Below, piece by piece: positions 8,524 to 18,531 of a stretch of 41,352 nucleotides of DNA. Each line of letters opens with the position of its first letter. Within the stretch, counting starts at the first letter, position 1. The position numbers were made by a program, and so were the translations under genes. Location: the NCBI GenBank assembly GCA_012511885.1, contig JAAZFE010000050.1, forward strand, positions 1 through 41,352, in the 5' to 3' direction. Origin of the DNA: Lentisphaerota bacterium (GTDB lineage: Bacteria; Verrucomicrobiota; Kiritimatiellia; CAIQIC01; Lenti-01). The notes below the pieces were generated by a model that saw only the letters and a list, made by a program, of their open reading frames with translations, was not told where the DNA came from and searched no databases.

Positions 8524-10505
8524 GCCTTGTGCGAAGCTACAGCAAACAATTGTTTGCCTGGATGCAAATATGCGGTGTGGGCGTTATTGGAATTGGCGTT
8601 GCTTTAGCCTGGTTTGCTGCACTGGGAGTGTTTGTGCGGGGCATGCCGAGCTATTCCATAATGGTCGGCATTGGTTTTGTTGCATATCTAGGCATAGCCG
8701 GCATCGGCATCGCATTGTTGCGCATGGTGCACCGCCGATTTGGAAATCGAGTATTCCTGCTGGTATTGCTTGGCGCATCACTATTCGTCCAATTCGGTGT
8801 TGTCGCGCTATCAAATCCCGATTGGAAAGGCACAATTGATGCAGAATTGTTCAAGCAGGTTCTGACTCAGTTGCACTCAGGGGGGTATTCGCAGGACACA
8901 TTGGCCGCCCTAAGTGCCCGTTACGACTATGGCATTATGACTCGACGGGCGTTGCCTCTATATATGCCACTAAAAATCTTTGGAAGAGCCAATTTCATTC
9001 GCTTGGCGCAATGCACTCAAGCAATTCTGTTGGCTCTTTCTTTGCTTCTGACCTGGCGGATTGCACGCTTGGTGTTCAGTGAAAAAGTTGCGTTTTGGGC
9101 CAGCACGTTCCAATTTGTCATGCCGCAACATTGGATGGGGTGCCTGGATTTGGAGCACCATATCCCGGGAGTGTTCTACTTTCTTTGTTCCCTTTGGATA
9201 CTGGCAGAATGGATCCATCGACCGCCAAGGAGAATGCGCTTTTGGTTATGCGCACTTGGCTTGGGTCTGCTGACTACTGCCATGCGCTTGGAAGGGGGCA
9301 TGGGCAAGATTTATCTGGCTTCGGTTTTCTTTCTTCTGTCTGCCTTGATTACGGGTGGAAAAGCACATTGGTCTTTTTCAATTCGCTCCGGTTTTGGACT
9401 TCTAATTATCCCGGTTCTGCTTTCCACGCTGATTTTATTGCCGCTAAATCGGCGTATAGAGCAGGCTGACGAGCATCGTTTGGCATCTTTAGTGGGCTAT
9501 TGCGGAAGCGCTTGGTCCCCGGAGAGCAAAGGAGGTTTCTCTGATCCGTCAGTCCAACTGGATATTATGACGCCTGTCGCGGAGAAAAAAGATGTGCTTG
9601 TCTCGCTGTTGGCCTCCAGAGCTCTTTACCATCCCGTCGCTTTGTCCGTTCGATTGCCCTTCGTGAAAACGGTGCAATTCTTTCTTCTGGGCTATGCGTC
9701 TGGAGCAGAAGAAATATTGAGACAAAACCGTGAGGCTGACCTGGGCGACTTGGCCAAAGGTGCCCGTGTTGCCTTCTTGATAGGTGTCCTTCCCTTCGTC
9801 GGATGGGGGGCATGGTTGCTGATGCCACTGTTGAACAGTATGAAGCGGCTACATCTGATCCTCCCTTGCATCCTATTTACTGTAGGGATTATTGCCGTTG
9901 GAGAAGTTTCGCCGCGTTATTCCGCTTATATCCATCCTTTTTTATTCATGTTGGCAGCTCTTCCACTGGCTTGGCCTGCACGACGGCGGTGGCTAATGAG
10001 CCGGATGAAGAAACCTGGTGTTATTGCAGTTGTTTCCTGCGTGTCGGCACTTGCTTTGATACTTGGAATGCTGTACGCCACGCGGCCAGTTCTTCGCCAA
10101 CACGCCTTTATGGATCTGCGCGGCTGGGTTGGCCCTACTGCTCAAGTCATGCCGGCATCTCAAGAGATAGTGCCGATTGAACTTCGCCTGCATCCAAAAG
10201 AGGTGGATGGAGTGCCCCGGTGGGGCCCCCTTCAAATCCCGCCGGCGCCGGACCGACCCGGGCAGCTTACATTTTATGCGTTGCGCGGTCCCGGTGCCCC
10301 CCACCCCACTCATGGGGTCCGGCTGATCACGACATATGCCACAGACACTGGAACAATCGTTCAGACCAATTCATTCCCGAGTCAAATCCGGTTGGATATC
10401 CACCCCGGCACGGCCGGAACATTGGCATGGCACACTCTGCCAGCCCGATCGTTTCCACTGCGTATTGGCTATGCATCTTACAGTTTGGAACACGGCGAGC
10501 CGTGA
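8520..10505 (+). CDS. Polytopic membrane protein, possible GT-C glycosyltransferase
   Basis: A 661-residue protein with about a dozen hydrophobic segments across residues 20-530 and a roughly 130-residue soluble tail. I start it at the ATG at 8520, which follows GGGAGGTTGCAAT and overlaps the upstream stop; an open frame further upstream exists but lacks such a site. Its first long loop (NPDWKGTIDAELF) and the overall layout resemble GT-C enzymes that use lipid-linked sugars, but no decisive catalytic motif is visible, so this is an inference. Coupling to the glycosyltransferase gene suggests a joint role in envelope glycan synthesis. The gene looks somewhat more A/T-rich than its neighbours. 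Confidence 0.6.
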   Translation: MSLVRSYSKQLFAWMQICGVGVIGIGVALAWFAALGVFVRGMPSYSIMVGIGFVAYLGIAGIGIALLRMVHRRFGNRVFLLVLLGASLFVQFGVVALSNPDWKGTIDAELFKQVLTQLHSGGYSQDTLAALSARYDYGIMTRRALPLYMPLKIFGRANFIRLAQCTQAILLALSLLLTWRIARLVFSEKVAFWASTFQFVMPQHWMGCLDLEHHIPGVFYFLCSLWILAEWIHRPPRRMRFWLCALGLGLLTTAMRLEGGMGKIYLASVFFLLSALITGGKAHWSFSIRSGFGLLIIPVLLSTLILLPLNRRIEQADEHRLASLVGYCGSAWSPESKGGFSDPSVQLDIMTPVAEKKDVLVSLLASRALYHPVALSVRLPFVKTVQFFLLGYASGAEEILRQNREADLGDLAKGARVAFLIGVLPFVGWGAWLLMPLLNSMKRLHLILPCILFTVGIIAVGEVSPRYSAYIHPFLFMLAALPLAWPARRRWLMSRMKKPGVIAVVSCVSALALILGMLYATRPVLRQHAFMDLRGWVGPTAQVMPASQEIVPIELRLHPKEVDGVPRWGPLQIPPAPDRPGQLTFYALRGPGAPHPTHGVRLITTYATDTGTIVQTNSFPSQIRLDIHPGTAGTLAWHTLPARSFPLRIGYASYSLEHGEP

Positions 10506-10582
10506 TTCCTGCTTTCTGCTGTTGCCCCCGTCGCACTGAATGGACTAGTATCATTTGTCAAAACTGATGAGGAGAGATACCC

Positions 10583-11455
<873 letters not shown>

Positions 11456-11495
11456 AAGCACCCTGCAAAAAGCATTTTTTAGTCAGGAGAACAGC

Positions 11496-11585
11496 ATGGG
11501 TTCGGTAAAGAAGAAGCGTCGCGTCAAAATGGCCAAGCACAAGCGTCGTAAACGGCTGCGCGCGGATCGCCATAAGAAGAAGTAG
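11496..11585 (+). CDS. bS22/AURKAIP1-COX24-like small basic ribosomal protein
   Basis: A 29-residue protein, MGSVKKKRRVKMAKHKRR followed by KRLRADRHKKK. More than half its residues are Lys or Arg. The pattern matches the short AURKAIP1/COX24-domain proteins known as bS22 in actinobacteria and mS38 in mitochondria, which lie on the small subunit near the decoding region. GTCAGGAGAACAGC supplies a good ribosome-binding site. It sits 40 bases after hisG and 10 bases before the TPR lipoprotein gene. Such genes are often missed because of their size. The identity rests on the MGSV-K-KKRR-KM-KHK-RK-LR-RHKKK pattern. Confidence 0.85.
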   Translation: MGSVKKKRRVKMAKHKRRKRLRADRHKKK

Positions 11586-11595
11586 AAAGTACGCC

Positions 11596-13515
11596 ATGTC
11601 CGGGACTTGCCGCTATCGGCTTGTACTCGGCCTCATCTGGATGGCAGTTGCGGCCGGCTGCAGCACTTTGCCAAGTTCCCCTGCCCTGCTGGACGGTGGA
11701 CTGGTGGCGTCCAGTTTGCTGGATAACGAGCGTGAGCGCGCAGCCCAGGCTCATGCTCTGTACGCGCTGGGCATTCACCATGAGTGGGAAGACCAGTTCG
11801 TCCTGGCGCAAGAGGCCTATCAACAGGCCAGTGAGCTGGATCCATCCAACGAGCGCCTCATCCTGCGCATAGCCAGAACTCTGCACCATCAGCGCAAGAC
11901 CGAGGAGGCCCTGCGCACGGTTGAGAGTTTTGTCGCCCGCTATCCCGCGTCCGAAAAAGCCCTGGGCTGGCTTGCCGCATACTACATGTCGGTGGATGAG
12001 ACCGACCGGGGGCTGGAGCTGTACCGGCAGCTGACGCGTCAATTCCCGCGCAACCCGACCAATTGGCTGCAGCTGGCGTCGGCGGTGGCGAAATCATCCG
12101 AGGATACGTCGGCCGAGCTGATTCGCACCCTGGAGCTGGGAATCGCGAAAGCCGAACCGTCCACCGCGTTGCGCCAGGAACTGGTCAGGATCTATCTGGC
12201 CACCATCAAGCAGGTGGAAGAAACGTCGGCAAAACGCCAGGCCGCACTCAAAGCCATCGAGCAGTTGCGCAAGGTTCTTGACGATTTGCCGGGCGACATG
12301 GACACGCTTTACGTGCTGGGGGATCTGCTTGTTCGCAATGGGGACTATGACGCGGCCATCGAGGCTTACCGGAAGATAGAACGCCTCGCGCCGGAAGACT
12401 TGCAGGTCAAACAGCGCCTGCTGCGCACCTATTTGGCCATGGATGATCAGGAGCAGGCGATCAATGTCATTGACAGCGTCGTCAAGCGTGAGGCCGGGCC
12501 ATCCAGTTCTCATTACTACATGGCCGAGCTTTATCTCGAAGCGGGAGAGCCCGAGCGGGCGGCCGAACAGTTTCGGCTGGCCTTGGAGAGCACGTTGGAA
12601 GATCCCATGCCTTGGTTGCGCCTTGCCTCCCTGCAGGTGGATGAGGATCCCAAAGAGGCCATTGCCACGCTTCGGGAAGCCCTCAAGGTGATGCCCGACA
12701 ATCCCAAGATTTTGGAAGTGCTGGCCTTTATTTATCTGGCCAACAACCAGTATGCCAAGGCCGCACGCCTGCTCGACCGGGCCTGGCATGCCACCATAGC
12801 GGAAGATCCGGATGCCGTTGCCTCAAATCTGTTTTGCTACAACTACGCGACGGTCTGTACTCAGTTGCGACGCACCCAGGAGGCCGCGGACTGGCTGGAG
12901 CGCGCGCTTGAACAGGATTTCGAGGTTCTGAGCTTTTACATGCATCGCGCTCTGACGGGTACGACCAGTTTTCGACAAGCCGCAACCCGGGTACTGCAGG
13001 AGCTGAGCACTCGGGATTTGCCGGTTAGCGTCGCCATCCATGGCGACTTGGGCACGCTCCATCTGACCGCCGGCAAGGTTCGACAGGCCGTGCAGGTGTT
13101 CGAACGGGCGTTGGAGATTGTTCAGGCGGACCCTCTCCAAGAAGTCTTCATTACTTCCCATTTCAACTTCGGATACGCGGTTGCCCTGGACCAAAGCGGA
13201 CATACCGATCGGGCGATTGGCGTCTTTGAAACCGTGATCGCCCAGAATCCCGAACACGCCGGTGCTTTGAACTATGTGGCCTATCTGTGGGCCGTGCGGG
13301 GCGAGCGCCTCAAGGAGGCGCAGCACCATGTTCAGGCGGCTTTGGCGTTGGAACCTGACAACGCGGCCTTTCTGGACACTCTGGGATGGGTCTACTTCAA
13401 GATGGAACGATATGAAGAGGCCCTGGAGTTGCTGGAAGAAGCCGACCGTCTGCGTCCGGAGGATCCGGAAATATTGGATCACATTCAACAGACGCGTGAA
13501 AAACTGGGCCATTAG
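11596..13515 (+). CDS. TPR-repeat lipoprotein
   Basis: A 639-residue protein. The N-terminus has a lipoprotein signal: hydrophobic LVLGLIWMAVAAGCSTL with lipobox VAAGC, so Cys22 would be acylated and the protein anchored in the envelope. The rest is a chain of tetratricopeptide repeats from about residue 50 to the end (for example ALYALGIHHEWEDQFVLAQE, NRHAGA-like ALNYVAYLWAVRGE, FLDTLGWVYFKMERYEEALE). These make a superhelical protein-binding scaffold. Partners are unknown. It starts 10 bases after the bS22-like gene, and the downstream amidase gene follows within 43 bases, so co-transcription is likely. Long TPR lipoproteins of this kind are common in PVC bacteria. Confidence 0.88.
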   Translation: MSGTCRYRLVLGLIWMAVAAGCSTLPSSPALLDGGLVASSLLDNERERAAQAHALYALGIHHEWEDQFVLAQEAYQQASELDPSNERLILRIARTLHHQRKTEEALRTVESFVARYPASEKALGWLAAYYMSVDETDRGLELYRQLTRQFPRNPTNWLQLASAVAKSSEDTSAELIRTLELGIAKAEPSTALRQELVRIYLATIKQVEETSAKRQAALKAIEQLRKVLDDLPGDMDTLYVLGDLLVRNGDYDAAIEAYRKIERLAPEDLQVKQRLLRTYLAMDDQEQAINVIDSVVKREAGPSSSHYYMAELYLEAGEPERAAEQFRLALESTLEDPMPWLRLASLQVDEDPKEAIATLREALKVMPDNPKILEVLAFIYLANNQYAKAARLLDRAWHATIAEDPDAVASNLFCYNYATVCTQLRRTQEAADWLERALEQDFEVLSFYMHRALTGTTSFRQAATRVLQELSTRDLPVSVAIHGDLGTLHLTAGKVRQAVQVFERALEIVQADPLQEVFITSHFNFGYAVALDQSGHTDRAIGVFETVIAQNPEHAGALNYVAYLWAVRGERLKEAQHHVQAALALEPDNAAFLDTLGWVYFKMERYEEALELLEEADRLRPEDPEILDHIQQTREKLGH

Positions 13516-13557
13516 TTGGCGGGCGGCGGGCACTGGCCAATCGGCTTGAGACCGGGC

Positions 13558-14046
13558 ATGAACGAGGCAGTCAACGCATTGAGCCGGATCTTGACGGCCA
13601 GCGGTCAAACTCTGGCCACGGCGGAATCCTGCACGGGGGGACTGGTCAGTGCTCAACTAACCGATTTGCCGGGCAGTTCCGCCTGGTATCGCGGAGGCGT
13701 TGTGGCCTATTCCAACGGGCTCAAGATCAACCTGCTGGGCGTCCCCCCCGCCCTGCTGGAAGGCCACGGGGCGGTCAGTCCGGAGGTGGCAGGCGCGATG
13801 GCTGAGGGCGCCTGCCGGGCGTGTCAGGCCGACTGGGCCCTATCCGTGACCGGCATTGCCGGGCCAGGCGGCGGAACGCTCGCCAAGCCCGTGGGCTTGG
13901 TATATATGGCTGTCGCGGGACCGGAATCCACGCAAGTCTGGCGTCACCAATTCACGGGTTCCCGCGATGAGGTCCGCCGCCAGGCCGCCGCCCAGATTCT
14001 CGATCATTTCCTTGCCGTTCTCCGGGGGTCACAGGCCGCGAACTGA
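13558..14046 (+). CDS. pncC: Nicotinamide-nucleotide amidohydrolase, CinA C-terminal domain (PncC)
   Basis: A 162-residue stand-alone CinA C-terminal domain, which deamidates nicotinamide mononucleotide to recycle NAD breakdown products. Hallmarks are LATAESCTGGLVSAQLTDLP near residues 21-40, GVVAYSNGLKINLLGV, HGAVSPEVA and VTGIAGPGGGT. The ATG at 13558 aligns with family starts; an upstream TTG in frame would add 14 unlikely residues. The N-terminal CinA (MoaB-like) domain is absent, as in many bacteria. It follows the TPR gene closely and converges on the sensor-kinase gene. Confidence 0.9.
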   Translation: MNEAVNALSRILTASGQTLATAESCTGGLVSAQLTDLPGSSAWYRGGVVAYSNGLKINLLGVPPALLEGHGAVSPEVAGAMAEGACRACQADWALSVTGIAGPGGGTLAKPVGLVYMAVAGPESTQVWRHQFTGSRDEVRRQAAAQILDHFLAVLRGSQAAN

Positions 14047-14076
14047 GCAGCACTATGCTGACCCGCGAGCTTGGAC

Positions 14077-15804
14077 CTATCCCGGCAGAGCAGGGAACCG
14101 GCAGCATATCCGCACCCCTCCGCCGCCCGGAGAGCTGAGTTCCAAGCTGCCGCCGATCAGTTCCGCGCGATGCCGCATGATGCGCAGGCCGCTGCCCCCC
14201 TCGCCCGCCGGCGAGCTCCCCGCCTGAAGACCGATACCGTTGTCCTCAATGGTCAGACAGCCGTTGGCGCCGTCATAATCAAGCGTAAGAACCACGCGTT
14301 GCGCCCGGCCATGGTTGATGGCATTGTTCACCGCCTCCTGCGCAATCAGATACAAGTGCTCGGCGGATTCCACATCGCGGGGCCGCCCCTCGCGTTCGGC
14401 ATAGAATTCGATCGATTGTTTGAAAAGTGCGGCTGATTCCTCGGCGAGGCGGCGCAAGGCGTCGGGCAACCCGTCCTCGGTCAGGGCAACCGGCGCCAGC
14501 CCCCGGGCGATGCGACGCACCTGGCTGACTGCTTCTTTGAGTGCGGTCGCGATCTGATTGGCTTCCTCCGGGCTGTCCGGCACTTTCTGGCGATAGGCGC
14601 CAAAAAGATACATGGCGCCCGTCAGTTTCTGGCCAAGAGAATCGTGCAAATCTCTGCCGATGCGGGCTTTTTCACCGCCAACGGTGCGCAACATCTTTTC
14701 TTCAAGTTCGCGGCGTTCGGTCATCAGGCCTTTCAGTTGAAGATTGGCCTCGGCCAATTCGGCCGTACGCTTTTTGACCAAGGCTTCGATTCGCCGCGCG
14801 CGGCCAGCCTGTAACAGGAGCGCCCCGGCCAGCAGAAAGGAGAGAAGCCCCCCGCGCACAAGAACCCGCAATGCGACCGACGATTCCCGTTGGGCGCGAA
14901 ATGACCCGTCCACCCGCGCGAAAAACATCCATTCCTGGTTGGCCAGGCTAAAGACCCGCTCAAAGTGACCGGGCGCGTTCGATGACAGGTTGTCCGGAAC
15001 AGCCGGCTGAAGGCCGGCTTGCAGTCCGCCGGAGTCGCTGCCCATCGCCGCGGCCAGAATTTGATCAGGCTGGAACAAGCCAATGGCAAAGCTGGTCAGT
15101 TCCCTTTCGCCGGTGGCTGTTCGATAAAGAATGGGCGCGAACATATACCGGTCGCGCGACGCGGTTGAATCGTCGGGCGTTGCAAGCCCGCCCAGACCGA
15201 AGACTCCCCACCGTTGCATGGCTTCAATGGCGGTTCGATCTTCCTCGCGCGCCATAAAGTCATAACCGATCGGCAACCCCAGGCCTCCCGGCGGCGTCTG
15301 GTAACTCAAGGGGTAGTAGAGCGTTTGTTCGCCGGTCGGCTCGTATCGGCCCCCGCCGGCATATCGAACGATCGGATGGCGGAGCACTTGGGTTTCGAAG
15401 GCCTCGCGCATCGCCCCCGGAATGTGCTGGGCAAACCCGTAGGCCCCCAGAATGCGCCGTTGATAGATCATCCCTTTGCGCACCACTTCCTCAAAGGCCT
15501 CCGGAGTGACCTGGTCTGAGAGGCTGTGCAGTTGACAGATCGAATCGAGCACTTCCATGAACAATTGGATTTCGCGCAGGGTCCGCTCGAAATATTTCTC
15601 GGCGGCCTGCTGGAAGCGCTCCTCGGTGCGGGTCCGCTGCTGCCGGTATTGCGTGGCGGCCATCCAGCCGGTTGCCGAGAGTCCCAATAGCAAAACCAGT
15701 AGCGCCAGAATCACCTGGATGCCGGCGGTTCTCAACCCGCGTCCGGAATGTTCGCCGTTCCCATTTCGCATATTGGCCAACCCTACACCGTGCCCGTGCC
15801 GCAA
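14077..15804 (-). CDS. Sensor histidine kinase, CHASE-like sensor, HisKA_3 type
   Basis: A 575-residue membrane kinase. A membrane segment at about 29-49 is followed by a CHASE-like extracytoplasmic domain (about 70-310, with YQRRILGAYGFAQHIPG and PILYRTATGEREL). A second membrane segment lies at about 315-337, then a short coiled coil (RRIEALVKKRTAELAEANL) and a HisKA_3 domain with phospho-acceptor His387 in GRDLHDSLGQKLTG. The ATPase domain has EAVNNAINHG and EDNGIGL. This is the NarX/DegS-like class that normally pairs with a LuxR-type response regulator, but none lies in the window. A second ATG 33 bases in could be the true start. It converges with pncC and diverges from iorA. Confidence 0.88.
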   Translation of the reverse strand: MRHGHGVGLANMRNGNGEHSGRGLRTAGIQVILALLVLLLGLSATGWMAATQYRQQRTRTEERFQQAAEKYFERTLREIQLFMEVLDSICQLHSLSDQVTPEAFEEVVRKGMIYQRRILGAYGFAQHIPGAMREAFETQVLRHPIVRYAGGGRYEPTGEQTLYYPLSYQTPPGGLGLPIGYDFMAREEDRTAIEAMQRWGVFGLGGLATPDDSTASRDRYMFAPILYRTATGERELTSFAIGLFQPDQILAAAMGSDSGGLQAGLQPAVPDNLSSNAPGHFERVFSLANQEWMFFARVDGSFRAQRESSVALRVLVRGGLLSFLLAGALLLQAGRARRIEALVKKRTAELAEANLQLKGLMTERRELEEKMLRTVGGEKARIGRDLHDSLGQKLTGAMYLFGAYRQKVPDSPEEANQIATALKEAVSQVRRIARGLAPVALTEDGLPDALRRLAEESAALFKQSIEFYAEREGRPRDVESAEHLYLIAQEAVNNAINHGRAQRVVLTLDYDGANGCLTIEDNGIGLQAGSSPAGEGGSGLRIMRHRAELIGGSLELSSPGGGGVRICCRFPALPG

Positions 15805-15922
15805 GCCATGGAAAAATACGGTGCGGCGCTTTCCGCTTTTATTGGCCCCGCCCCCCTGCTATCGTCGCCACCTTGCCGATTAGACAGTCTGAAATAACGA
15901 CACATTCCCGATTGAGTTGACC

Positions 15923-17698
15923 ATGACAAAAAAGATGCTGTTATCCGCAAATCAGGCCATTGCTTGGGCCGCGTATTGTTCGGGCTGCCATGTGGCCGCC
16001 GCCTATCCCGGCACCCCCTCCACCGAAATCATGGAGCATATCGCCGAATTCAAGGGGGCCATTAACTGCGAGTGGTCGGTCAATGAGAAGGTGGCCATGG
16101 AGATCGGCATTGGAGCTTCTTTGGCGGGGGGGCGCGCCCTCGTGGCCATGAAGCATGTGGGGCTCAATGTCGCCATGGACCCCCTCATGACCTTCACACA
16201 CATCGGCGCCACCGGCGGCATGGTCATCATCAACGCGGACGACCCCTCGATGCATTCGTCGCAAAACGAGCAGGACAACCGCACCTTGGCCCGTTTCGCG
16301 CGCGCCCTGCTGTTTGAGCCCGCCGATTCTCAAGAGGCCTTCGATATGGTGCGCGCCGGATTCGAATTGAGCGAGACATATCAGGTGCCGGTGATCGTGC
16401 GCACCACCACGCGAACTGCGCACACTTCGACGCTGGTGGATATCGGCTCCGGGGAGCGTGAAAACCGCCCCGTTATCACCTATGTCAAGAACGCACAGCG
16501 CAACGTGGCCATTCCGGCTTTTGCCCGGACCATGCGCTTCAATGTGGAAAAACGGACGGCTGCTTTGCGGGAGCTCTCCGAATCATCGCCCTTCAACTAT
16601 GCGGAGGCCGGTTCGGGTAACCTTGGATTCGTGGCTTCGGGAGTGGCCTGGCAATATGTCAAGGAGGTCTTCCCCGAAGCTCCTGTATTCAAGGTCGGTC
16701 TTTCCTTCCCGCCGCCTCTTGAAAAAATCCGGGCTTTCGCGGCGGGGTTGTCCCGCCTGGTGGTCATCGAAGAATCTGATCCCGTGCTGGCCGACCAGAT
16801 CCGGGCGGCCGGCATTCCTGTTTATGAGCCCGACCTTGAGCTGCGCATGATGGAGTTGAACCCCATGCGGCTGGCCGCGCTGCGCGCCGAACTGTTGGGC
16901 GAGCCCTCCCTCACAAGCCCGGCTCCGGAAGTCGGCCTGCCCATTCGGCCGCCGGTTTTGTGTTCCGGATGCTCCCACCGCGGCGCTTTTCATGTTTTGG
17001 CCAAACTCAAGGCCACGGTTTGCGGAGACATTGGTTGCTACACTCTCGGCGCCTCCCCGCCGCAGTCGGCCATGGATACCTGCGTCTGCATGGGCGCCTC
17101 GATCGGCACGGCCATTGGCATGCGCAAGGCCGGCCATCCCAATCAGCGCATCGCGGCGGTCATCGGCGACTCCACTTTCTTCCATTCAGGCATGACGGGC
17201 CTGCTGGATGTGGCCTACAACAACATTCCCATCACGGTCATGGTGTTCGACAACCGCATCACGGCCATGACCGGGCATCAGGAAAATCCGGGCAGCGGGC
17301 ACACCCTGCTCGGCCAGGAATCTCCGGGAGCCCGCGTGGCGGATATCGCCCGGGCGTTTGGCATTCGCCGCGTGCATGAGGTCGAACCCTATGATCTGGC
17401 GCATCTCGAAAAGGTCTTCAGCGAATGCCTTGATGCCAACGAACCGGCCGTGGTGGTGGTGCGCGGCCCCTGCGTACTGCACGAAAAATGGGCCGGAAAA
17501 TTTATCAATGCGGTGGATCCGGACAAGTGCACCGCCTGCGGCGCGTGTTTCCGCCTGGGATGTCCGGCCATTGTCCGCGGCGAACCCAAGGATACCGAGG
17601 GCCGGCGCTACAAGGCCGCCATTGACCCCATGTTCTGCACCGGTTGCAACCTTTGCGCGCAAGTCTGCAGATTTGGCGCCATCTCTCCTGTCAGTTAG
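15923..17698 (+). CDS. iorA: Indolepyruvate:ferredoxin oxidoreductase, alpha subunit
   Basis: A 591-residue thiamine-diphosphate and iron-sulfur enzyme that oxidatively decarboxylates aryl pyruvates from aromatic amino acids to acyl-CoA, reducing ferredoxin. It starts LLSANQAIAWAAYCSGCHVA with AYPGTPSTEI, has a central domain, then the TPP-binding part (LCSGCSHRG, DIGCYTLG, IGDSTFFHSGMTG). The C-terminus holds two 4Fe-4S clusters: CTACGACFRLGCP and CTGCNLCAQVC. The ATG at 15923 is preferred to a TTG two codons earlier. iorB follows after 15 bases. The pair implies at least partly anaerobic amino-acid metabolism or aryl-acid assimilation. Confidence 0.95.
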   Translation: MTKKMLLSANQAIAWAAYCSGCHVAAAYPGTPSTEIMEHIAEFKGAINCEWSVNEKVAMEIGIGASLAGGRALVAMKHVGLNVAMDPLMTFTHIGATGGMVIINADDPSMHSSQNEQDNRTLARFARALLFEPADSQEAFDMVRAGFELSETYQVPVIVRTTTRTAHTSTLVDIGSGERENRPVITYVKNAQRNVAIPAFARTMRFNVEKRTAALRELSESSPFNYAEAGSGNLGFVASGVAWQYVKEVFPEAPVFKVGLSFPPPLEKIRAFAAGLSRLVVIEESDPVLADQIRAAGIPVYEPDLELRMMELNPMRLAALRAELLGEPSLTSPAPEVGLPIRPPVLCSGCSHRGAFHVLAKLKATVCGDIGCYTLGASPPQSAMDTCVCMGASIGTAIGMRKAGHPNQRIAAVIGDSTFFHSGMTGLLDVAYNNIPITVMVFDNRITAMTGHQENPGSGHTLLGQESPGARVADIARAFGIRRVHEVEPYDLAHLEKVFSECLDANEPAVVVVRGPCVLHEKWAGKFINAVDPDKCTACGACFRLGCPAIVRGEPKDTEGRRYKAAIDPMFCTGCNLCAQVCRFGAISPVS

Positions 17699-17713
17699 AA
17701 AGGCAAAGACCCC

Positions 17714-18319
17714 ATGACGGCATCCCTCACTCTCTCGGCACCCTTCAACATCTCACTAGTCGGCGTTGGCGGACAAGGCATTCTGCTCACGTCCAACATT
17801 CTGGCGCATGCCGCCATGAATGCCGGCCATGATGTCAAAAAATCGGAAGTCCACGGCATGTCGCAGCGCGGCGGCACGGTGATGAGCCAGGTTCGCTTTG
17901 GCCAAAAAGTCCATTCGCCCATCATTCCGGATGGAGCCTCGGACATTTTGATCGCGTTCGAACGGCTTGAGGCTCTCCGCTGGGCGCATCTGGTTCGTCC
18001 GGGCGGACGCATTCTGGTCAACAACATGGATCGGGTTCCCATCACCGTCTCGAGCGGTCTTCAACCGCCCGCGGCGGATATGGACGCGCGCCTGGCCGCC
18101 TATCCCGGCCTTGTGCTTCTCGAGGCCAATGCGCTGGCAGAACAGGCCGGCACCATACGCACGGCCAACGTGGTGCTTGTGGGGGCGTTGTCCACCCTGA
18201 TCCCCTTTGAACCGGATCACTGGCAGAATGCCATGCGCGAATGCATCCGCGAGGCGTATCTCGAGGTCAATCAGCGCGCGTTCGAACTGGGACGCGCCGC
18301 CATGATGTCGAAGCCTTAG
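17714..18319 (+). CDS. iorB: Indolepyruvate:ferredoxin oxidoreductase, beta subunit
   Basis: A 201-residue gamma-domain subunit that completes the IorAB enzyme. It begins with SLVGVGGQGILLTSNILAHA and has the family segment SEVHGMSQRGGTVMSQVRFG, which closes the active site in 2-oxoacid:ferredoxin oxidoreductases. GAAAGG lies before the ATG, and iorA ends 15 bases upstream. Its TAG stop is followed without a gap by the complete repeat element at 18320-18531. Confidence 0.94.
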   Translation: MTASLTLSAPFNISLVGVGGQGILLTSNILAHAAMNAGHDVKKSEVHGMSQRGGTVMSQVRFGQKVHSPIIPDGASDILIAFERLEALRWAHLVRPGGRILVNNMDRVPITVSSGLQPPAADMDARLAAYPGLVLLEANALAEQAGTIRTANVVLVGALSTLIPFEPDHWQNAMRECIREAYLEVNQRAFELGRAAMMSKP

Positions 18320-18531
18320 CCTGGATTATGCACGCGACAAGTCCGGCCCGGATGCGTGCGGGGTGAAGCTGTATGGACATACTGCGAACCTCGCAGAACA
18401 AAGCAGACGGGTTGGAATCGTCGCGCCTTGGGTCAACATGGATGAAAACTGAATTGTTCATCATTATTTCCGCATCATGCTGCCCTGCAGCAAATAATAA
18501 TACTTTCATCCATGTTGATGAATAATCCAGG
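18320..18531. mobile_element. MITE-like element filling the iorB/nucleotidyltransferase gap
   Basis: A 212-bp non-coding element. Its left end is CCTGGATTATGCA and its right end, read inward, is CCTGGATTATTCA, giving 13-bp terminal inverted repeats with one mismatch. Inside, CAACATGGATGAAA (18434-18447) pairs with TTTCATCCATGTTG (18504-18517). The left arm continues CGCGACAAGTCCGGCC, shared with 30921, 32052 and 39667. It fits exactly between the stop codons of the two convergent genes. No transposase is encoded. Confidence 0.6.
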
